The notes beneath the pieces are model-generated. The model searched no databases, had not been told where the DNA came from, and was given only the letters and a program-made list of their open reading frames with translations. From NCBI RefSeq assembly GCF_000243715.2, contig NZ_AHMO02000008.1, forward strand, positions 917,001-981,000: a DNA stretch of 64,000 nt, given 5' to 3'. This stretch comes from Leptospira broomii serovar Hurstbridge str. 5399 (lineage in GTDB: Bacteria; Spirochaetota; Leptospiria; Leptospirales; Leptospiraceae). A program made the position numbers and the translations under genes. Positions 59,145-64,000 of this stretch are shown here, piece by piece. How positions within the stretch are numbered: the stretch's first letter is position 1; the number at the start of each line of letters is the position of its first letter.

Positions 59145-59899
59145 TTTGCAGGAACTTCTCCCTTTAGGATTGCCGAGAGAGCCTCTAAATCTTGGGGAGA
59201 GTTGACCCCTTGGCTTTCACCGCTGTCTTTCAGCACAACTGCGCCCAATTTCTTTCCTTCCTTCTTATACAAAGCTACCAAGTCCGGGAGATAATATTCG
59301 CCTTGGGCATTGCTATTTCCAATTTTACGTAGCGAATCGAACAAAGCCTCGGAATCGAAAACGTAGGTTCCGGTATTGATCTCATCGATCTTCTTTTGCT
59401 CTGCGTCCGCATCCTTTTCTTCCACGATCGCAATTACTTCCCCGCTTCCGTTACGAACGATTCGGCCGTAACCGGTCGGATTATCCACTTTCGCGGAGAG
59501 TAGAGTTGCAGAGAATCCGTTTTGATTATGCGTTGCAATAAGAGAGCGGAATGTTTTGCCGGTAATCATAGGGACATCCCCGCAAGCTACTAAGATAGGA
59601 CCGCTATGTCCGTTGATGGAATGCTCGGCGCTTAAAACTGCATGAGCCGTTCCAAGCTGATCTTTCTGCTCTGCGAATTTTAAATCGGGAATTCCCGCAC
59701 AGAGAGCCTGAACTTCTTCTTTTTTATAACCGACGACGACGACGATATCACCGACCCCTGATTCGCGAAGGTGATCGATGACATGGATCAGGAGTGGTTT
59801 TCCGTTCAAAGAAACCGCGACCTTAGGTTGATCGGTCTTCATGCGGGTTCCCTTGCCTGCAGCAAGTACCACAGCAACAGCTTCCTTTGAGATATTCAT
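59141..59899 (-). CDS. GlmU-type N-acetylglucosamine-1-phosphate uridyltransferase domain, no acetyltransferase half
   Basis: The 252-residue protein equals only the N-terminal pyrophosphorylase half of bifunctional Glm[20 protein letters not shown], then ACGDVPMI (GDxP metal loop), [15 protein letters not shown] and EINTGTYVF. The left-handed beta-helix acetyltransferase half is absent, and translation stops and overlaps prs. It therefore probably makes UDP-GlcNAc or a related UDP sugar from a preformed sugar-1-phosphate. The acetylation step must be done elsewhere, perhaps by the GlmU-like protein at 20318. It follows tRNA-Gln. Confidence 0.88.
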   Translation of the reverse strand: MNISKEAVAVVLAAGKGTRMKTDQPKVAVSLNGKPLLIHVIDHLRESGVGDIVVVVGYKKEEVQALCAGIPDLKFAEQKDQLGTAHAVLSAEHSINGHSGPILVACGDVPMITGKTFRSLIATHNQNGFSATLLSAKVDNPTGYGRIVRNGSGEVIAIVEEKDADAEQKKIDEINTGTYVFDSEALFDSLRKIGNSNAQGEYYLPDLVALYKKEGKKLGAVVLKDSGESQGVNSPQDLEALSAILKGEVPAK

Positions 59900-59923
59900 T
59901 CGTTATCCGGTGAAGTAGAACAA

Positions 59924-59999
<76 letters not shown>

Positions 60000-60009
60000 G
60001 TTTCTATCT

Positions 60010-60903
60010 TTAATAATTAAAGCTTACAAACGTAAGACCTGGAAACTCTGCTCTCATTTTTGCAAGCAGTTCATCCCGTATCTCCAATCCTTGAACCAAT
60101 CCATAGATGCAAGATCCTGAACCGGTCATCGAGGAATAGCTGGCTCCGTTTGCCAGAAAGCACTTCTTCAATCCCCCGAGTTCCGGAAAGGTTTGGAAGG
60201 CTAACGGCTCGAAGTCGTTTACGAGCTTTCCCTCCAAATCCGCCCAATTTCCTTCTTTCAGAGCAAATCCGACGTCTTTGGCTAGAGAAGTCCAGTTTTT
60301 CGAGGGAGGGTCGGCTTGTAAAGGTTTTTTGAGACCTGCATACATTTCAGCCGTAGACAAAATCTGAGGAGTGAGAGCTAAAATTCCCTGGCCCGAATGA
60401 ACTTCTATATCTTCCAAGACTTCTCCCTTTCCGGAAACGAATGCATGGCCTTCGTTTAGAAAAAAAGGAACGTCCGAACCTATGCTCGCTGCCAAATCGG
60501 AGAGTCCGTCCGAGCTAAATTCCTGGGTTAAGCCGAAATAGAAAGATAATAGCGATGCGGCGTTACTAGATCCGCCTCCCAACCCTGCCGCAGGCGGGAT
60601 CCTTTTTGTTATATGAATCCGAACCCCGGGTAATTCCCGGTACTGAGATCGAATCTTTTGATAGGTTTTGTATAGAATATTCTTAGTTACGTCCCCTTTT
60701 TCGGAGACTTCGTCATAAAGGGAACGCTTCTCTGCAATGATTTGATTTTCGGATACAAGTTGAAAGAGACCGGGATCGATGGGTGCAATCCTAATATCGT
60801 CCCCCCAATTAATTCGAAGAAAGATGCTACGAATCTCGTGATAGCCGTCGGGTCTTTTGTACGGAATTTCCAACCCTAGATTGATCTTAGCCGGAGAGAG
60901 CAA
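60010..60903 (-). CDS. ispE: 4-diphosphocytidyl-2-C-methyl-D-erythritol kinase
   Basis: IspE phosphorylates CDP-methylerythritol in the non-mevalonate isoprenoid pathway. The 297-residue GHMP kinase starts LSPAKINLGLEI, and has DGYHEIRSIF and the ATP-binding glycine loop PPAAGLGGGSSNAASLL. A SMTGSGSCIYG motif lies near the C-terminus. The start is TTG 60903, with no ATG in frame nearby that would keep the conserved PAKINL opening. It heads the minus-strand cluster that continues through tRNA-Gln into prs-rplY-pth-ftsH. Confidence 0.94.
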   Translation of the reverse strand: MLSPAKINLGLEIPYKRPDGYHEIRSIFLRINWGDDIRIAPIDPGLFQLVSENQIIAEKRSLYDEVSEKGDVTKNILYKTYQKIRSQYRELPGVRIHITKRIPPAAGLGGGSSNAASLLSFYFGLTQEFSSDGLSDLAASIGSDVPFFLNEGHAFVSGKGEVLEDIEVHSGQGILALTPQILSTAEMYAGLKKPLQADPPSKNWTSLAKDVGFALKEGNWADLEGKLVNDFEPLAFQTFPELGGLKKCFLANGASYSSMTGSGSCIYGLVQGLEIRDELLAKMRAEFPGLTFVSFNY

Positions 60904-61088
60904 AGTAATTCTTGTTTGAACAATCCTCGATCCCGAGTCAATTCATTATCAGACTTGGATTCGAAAGGAAGATTGAGAATTTAGAGAATTGAAATAATAA
61001 AGGGAGAATTTTATAAACCATCGGATCAAATTTGCGGAATTCTACTGCGACAATGGATGCAAAAAACAATCCGCATCGATACGTGGAT

Positions 61089-62042
61089 CTAATTTTTCGA
61101 CTCCCTTATTTGTTCCTTCCAATAAGCAAGAATCCTTTGCCTTAACGCTGTCGGGGATTTTATAATAACGTTGGAACCGAATCCCTTCAGCGTGCTTAAA
61201 AACCAATCTTCATTTTTAATTTTGGCTTTAGATAAATAGAATGTATTCCCGCCCAGATCTAAAGATTCTTTCGTCCGTTCCAATCCGAGCCTTTTGTGCA
61301 GATTAAAGTAAACTTCCGAAGCGTGGTATATTTCGGCGACGGATCCGTCATTATCCGTTTTTTTTAAGAATTCCTTTAGATGCAAAATAGCTTGTCTTCT
61401 TTCCTGGTCCGGAACTTGAACGGCTTCGTCCTTACTGACCGAAAAGGTTAAAATAGAATCTAGTCGAAACGACCTTGGCGCGTTTCTCGTATGGCAATAT
61501 CCTATCAGATATTCTTCCCGATAGCTGAATAAAGCCCATGGATCCGCCTTTCTTTTTATCGGAGTCGCTTCTCCCTGAGCTTGATATTCGATCACGACGG
61601 CCTTATTTAAATTTATCGCTTCCGATATTTGTTTTTTTAAGTCCTTCGCGTCTAAAATTCCCGAAGAAGGTAAAATAGTATTGATCTTATCCAAAACGGA
61701 TTTGAGAACAAGACTCCGATCCGAACTTACTTCCTTTTGCTCTTCTTCCAAAAGCAAAGTTCGCAAGGTTGCCCATTCTCTAACGCTCAAAGTTAAGCCT
61801 TCGTCCATCCTATTCGGCAACCGTATCCCGATCGTCTCTCCGTCGTAATCGATTTCCACGAGTTGATCGGGAGTGTACGGATAAGAGCCGACCATATAAA
61901 GCTTACCTAATTCTTTTTTTAAATCGGAAACTTCTTTGATACCCGAGTATTTGGAAAGATCCTCTAAACTCATCCTCCGATTTTCCTTAAGCAACCGAAT
62001 CAATGCAAGCTTAGTCTGTAACTTCTTTGTAGTAGGATTCAT
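61089..62042 (-). CDS. WYL-domain transcriptional regulator
   Basis: The 317-residue protein has an N-terminal winged helix (TKLALIRLLKENRRMSLEDLSKYSG) and a central WYL domain with AVVIEYQAQGEATPIKRKADPWALFSYREEYLIGYCHTRNAPRSFRLDSILTF. A C-terminal WCX extension follows. WYL domains sense ligands or nucleic acid and regulate DNA damage or phage defence genes; many are repressors. The ATG at 62042 is preferred over TTG 62060, which adds six residues. It is divergent from the epimerase gene. Confidence 0.9.
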   Translation of the reverse strand: MNPTTKKLQTKLALIRLLKENRRMSLEDLSKYSGIKEVSDLKKELGKLYMVGSYPYTPDQLVEIDYDGETIGIRLPNRMDEGLTLSVREWATLRTLLLEEEQKEVSSDRSLVLKSVLDKINTILPSSGILDAKDLKKQISEAINLNKAVVIEYQAQGEATPIKRKADPWALFSYREEYLIGYCHTRNAPRSFRLDSILTFSVSKDEAVQVPDQERRQAILHLKEFLKKTDNDGSVAEIYHASEVYFNLHKRLGLERTKESLDLGGNTFYLSKAKIKNEDWFLSTLKGFGSNVIIKSPTALRQRILAYWKEQIRESKN

Positions 62043-62240
62043 ATCTAAGCCAGTATCCAAAAAAAAAGGATCGCATGCAATCTGAAAAATCGAACGATTC
62101 TCCGGAAGGGCTTTAAGTCCCTACTCTTTGAAATGGCGGAAATTTTTTTACTCGGAGCAGGTTCGTTCAAGCGTGACAGCCTAAGATCGGTGTAATATCA
62201 TAGATCGTCCGATCGAATCTCGGATGTAAAGAGTGTATCC

Positions 62241-63152
62241 ATGAAAATATTAATCACAGGCGCGACCGGCTTTTTGGGAAAGCGAATCGTAGATCTTTTA
62301 AAAAAAGAAGGGGAGCACGAATTGTATGCGCTTGTAAGAAGCGAATCGTCCGCTTCTACCTCCCGTAAACTCGGACTCCAGCCGATTCTTGCGGATCTAG
62401 GGGATCCTCTATCCCTAAAGAAAGCTTTAGAAGGAATTAAGCTCGACTCGGTTATCCACCTCGCCGCCGAAATCGCCACCCAACGAAATAAACAACTTCT
62501 CTGGAAGGTGAATCACGAAGGAACGAAAAATCTTTTCGAATCCGTTGCGAATCTAGGATTAAAACGATTTATATTTGCCAGCACCGTAGTAGTCGGGGAA
62601 GCAAACGGAGAATTACTTTCGGAAGATAAACCTCTAAATGTGGAAACCGAGTATGGAAGAACAAAACAGGCTTCGGAGCAGATGTTGCTCGAAGCTTATA
62701 AAACGAAAGGCTTTCCCGCAATTATACTTCGTCCATCTCATATATACGGTCCTGGAGGCTGGTTTCAGGATTTGATTCGGGATATAAAAATCGGACTCTT
62801 TAGAATTCCGGGCAACGGATTGAATTATTGGGATGTAGTTTACGTGGATGACGTTGCAGCCGCGTTTTTAAAGGTCTTACATTCGGGCAAACCGGGAGAG
62901 ATCTATCATATCGTGGATGATACTCCCGTGACTATGCAGGATTTCTTTAACGAAGCGGGAACTTATTTAGGTAAAAAGAAGATAGGTCACGCTCCGGTAT
63001 TCATCGCGAATTTATTAAAAGGGAAAGATCCGGTTCGAGCGGCGACTAGATCCGCAAGAAACTCGAATTCAAAACTTAAATCCCTGGGCTGGAAACCTGC
63101 TTACTCGGATTATAAATCAGGCCTTAAGCAAACTTTCCTAAGCGCCAATTAA
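62241..63152 (+). CDS. NAD(P)-dependent epimerase/dehydratase (extended SDR)
   Basis: The 303-residue protein has the Rossmann motif GATGFLGKR (residues 7-15), the ADLGDP region, HLAAEIA, and the catalytic Tyr-x3-Lys as YGRTK with the Ser/Thr of FASTVVVGEA upstream. It belongs to the extended short-chain dehydrogenases acting on nucleotide sugars, sterols or related alcohols. The substrate is unknown. The ATG at 62241 has only a weak ribosome-binding site. It is convergent with the glycosyltransferase at 63176 and divergent from the WYL regulator. Confidence 0.88.
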   Translation: MKILITGATGFLGKRIVDLLKKEGEHELYALVRSESSASTSRKLGLQPILADLGDPLSLKKALEGIKLDSVIHLAAEIATQRNKQLLWKVNHEGTKNLFESVANLGLKRFIFASTVVVGEANGELLSEDKPLNVETEYGRTKQASEQMLLEAYKTKGFPAIILRPSHIYGPGGWFQDLIRDIKIGLFRIPGNGLNYWDVVYVDDVAAAFLKVLHSGKPGEIYHIVDDTPVTMQDFFNEAGTYLGKKKIGHAPVFIANLLKGKDPVRAATRSARNSNSKLKSLGWKPAYSDYKSGLKQTFLSAN

Positions 63153-63175
63153 CGAGGATTGCTTAACATCCGATA

Positions 63176-64000
63176 TTATCGTTTTTCCATGGAAAAGACG
63201 ATAATATCCGGTTTATTCTCTACAAGAACAGGTGTAAACGTTTTCCCCAAAATACTATTTACCGAATCGTAATATGTATTATGCTCGAAAGGTCGATTCG
63301 GATCGGCATTGCGATCGGTCAGCACTTTTGCCTGAACAAACAATATTTTCGCGAATTGGTTCGGATCATTCTTCGAGAAAAATTTATTTAAGGCGGCCGC
63401 ATCAAAAAGAGTAACACAAGGAGTTACAAAAAAATTTTTACCCATAATCTGAGTGTACGTTCTGATTTGAACCACAACTAGATCGGGTTTTTGTTCCACA
63501 TATAGTTTATGCATTCCTGTCGACTGCTTGCCGTACTTGGCAAGAATTTGCGTATAAGAGACCGTAACGAACGTCGAATAAAGGGCCAAAACGATTACGA
63601 AAGACTTAATAAGTTTTTGCCTATATCCCGAAGATTCCTTTAGAACCAAAATGGCAAAACCGACAAAACTCGGGATAGCGAGATGAAGGTATCTGGTTCC
63701 GAAGTCGATGATTCCGTCATTCGGCGCAACCAATACCGAACCGAGAAATGCAGCAGCTCCCGACTGAATCAATAAATTGCGGCTGAAGTCGAAATTCTCC
63801 GGACTCTGCTTTCGCAACACCCCTTTTGAAGAAAATATAAAGTATAGGGAGTATACGAAGAAAAACAGAAACAAAGGCATGTAGGTAAAAAACCCCGGAC
63901 GACCATAGCTAAAGAAAAGCAATCCGCGATAAATATATAGCTTATCCCAAGGTCGCAAAAACATCGTAGGCTGATTAAAAGAAAAACGAGGCCCAAGAGG
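63176..64000 (-). CDS. Membrane glycosyltransferase-like protein (LA_3751/LA_3752-type), N-terminus outside window
   Basis: The frame is open through the right edge of the window: twelve codons upstream of ATG 63964 contain no stop, so the true start is outside. The visible 275 codons cover five or more membrane spans and a soluble C-terminal domain. The stretch APNDGIIDFGTRYLHLAIPSFVGFAIL matches PNNGISNWGPRYLGL in the gene at 28018-29571, and the charged C-terminal half is also alike. It is thus a paralogue in the same putative GT-C family. Sugar donor and acceptor are unknown. Confidence 0.75.
   Translation of the reverse strand, partial: PLGPRFSFNQPTMFLRPWDKLYIYRGLLFFSYGRPGFFTYMPLFLFFFVYSLYFIFSSKGVLRKQSPENFDFSRNLLIQSGAAAFLGSVLVAPNDGIIDFGTRYLHLAIPSFVGFAILVLKESSGYRQKLIKSFVIVLALYSTFVTVSYTQILAKYGKQSTGMHKLYVEQKPDLVVVQIRTYTQIMGKNFFVTPCVTLFDAAALNKFFSKNDPNQFAKILFVQAKVLTDRNADPNRPFEHNTYYDSVNSILGKTFTPVLVENKPDIIVFSMEKR

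Overview
The window looks like chromosomal DNA of a spirochaete of the genus Leptospira. This is inferred from gene content and style: membrane glycosyltransferases resembling the leptospiral LA_3751/LA_3752 type, FlgD-Ig repeat envelope proteins, an EF-G of the mitochondrial/spirochaete type, spirochaete-like synteny rplY-pth-X-ftsH, frequent TTG starts with strong Shine-Dalgarno sites, and GC-rich intergenic hairpins of a kind common in that genus. I cannot name the species. No phage, insertion sequence, CRISPR array or rRNA operon is visible. The region is ordinary chromosome with several unusual loci.

Layout. 1-7.7 kb: two tandem ferritin-like PF10118 proteins, tRNA-Val(GAC), a HEAT-repeat secreted protein, a PhaR-type regulator, a DsbA/FrnE oxidoreductase, a TlpA-like thioredoxin and a UbiA-type prenyl-phosphate phosphoribosyltransferase. 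7.9-18.4 kb: TrkH/KtrB, fusA with a clear terminator, a LysM/degenerate-LytM protein, an amidohydrolase, two cyclic-nucleotide-binding proteins, tRNA-Arg(CCT), prmC, and the amtB-glnK nitrogen pair. 18.7-25 kb: a minus-strand run rpsT, tRNA-Val(TAC), glmM, glmS, a GlmU-like left-handed beta-helix protein and an acyl-CoA carboxylase beta subunit. 25.4-29.6 kb: two unknown proteins joined to a family-2 glycosyltransferase, then a large membrane glycosyltransferase.

29.8-43 kb is the most interesting part. A YceI protein sits behind a perfect 9-bp inverted repeat. It is followed by a bufferin-type locus: a Cys-rich secreted precursor (BufA-like) facing its modification genes bufB (DUF692/MNIO) and bufC (DUF2063), with overlapping 3' ends. 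Next come a YHS lipoprotein and, further on, a CueR regulator, CopZ chaperone and CopA ATPase with a textbook CueR operator. Together these suggest a copper-handling neighbourhood. J-domain, CstA, Nudix, FlgD-Ig, NRDE and PilZ proteins lie in between.

43-52 kb: a DUF4178 protein, a small conserved-looking protein and a membrane spermidine-synthase-like protein that appears to start at CTG; a YwaF-like membrane protein; an MgtA-type P-ATPase; and a cytochrome c'-like protein. 52.2-60.9 kb is one long minus-strand cluster: ispE, tRNA-Gln(TTG), a GlmU uridyltransferase domain, prs, rplY, a Pth homologue whose catalytic residues are replaced, a 65-residue ORF, ftsH, an EVE protein and a 7TM-SpoIIE phosphatase. 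61-64 kb: a WYL regulator, an NAD-dependent epimerase and the 3' part of a second membrane glycosyltransferase.
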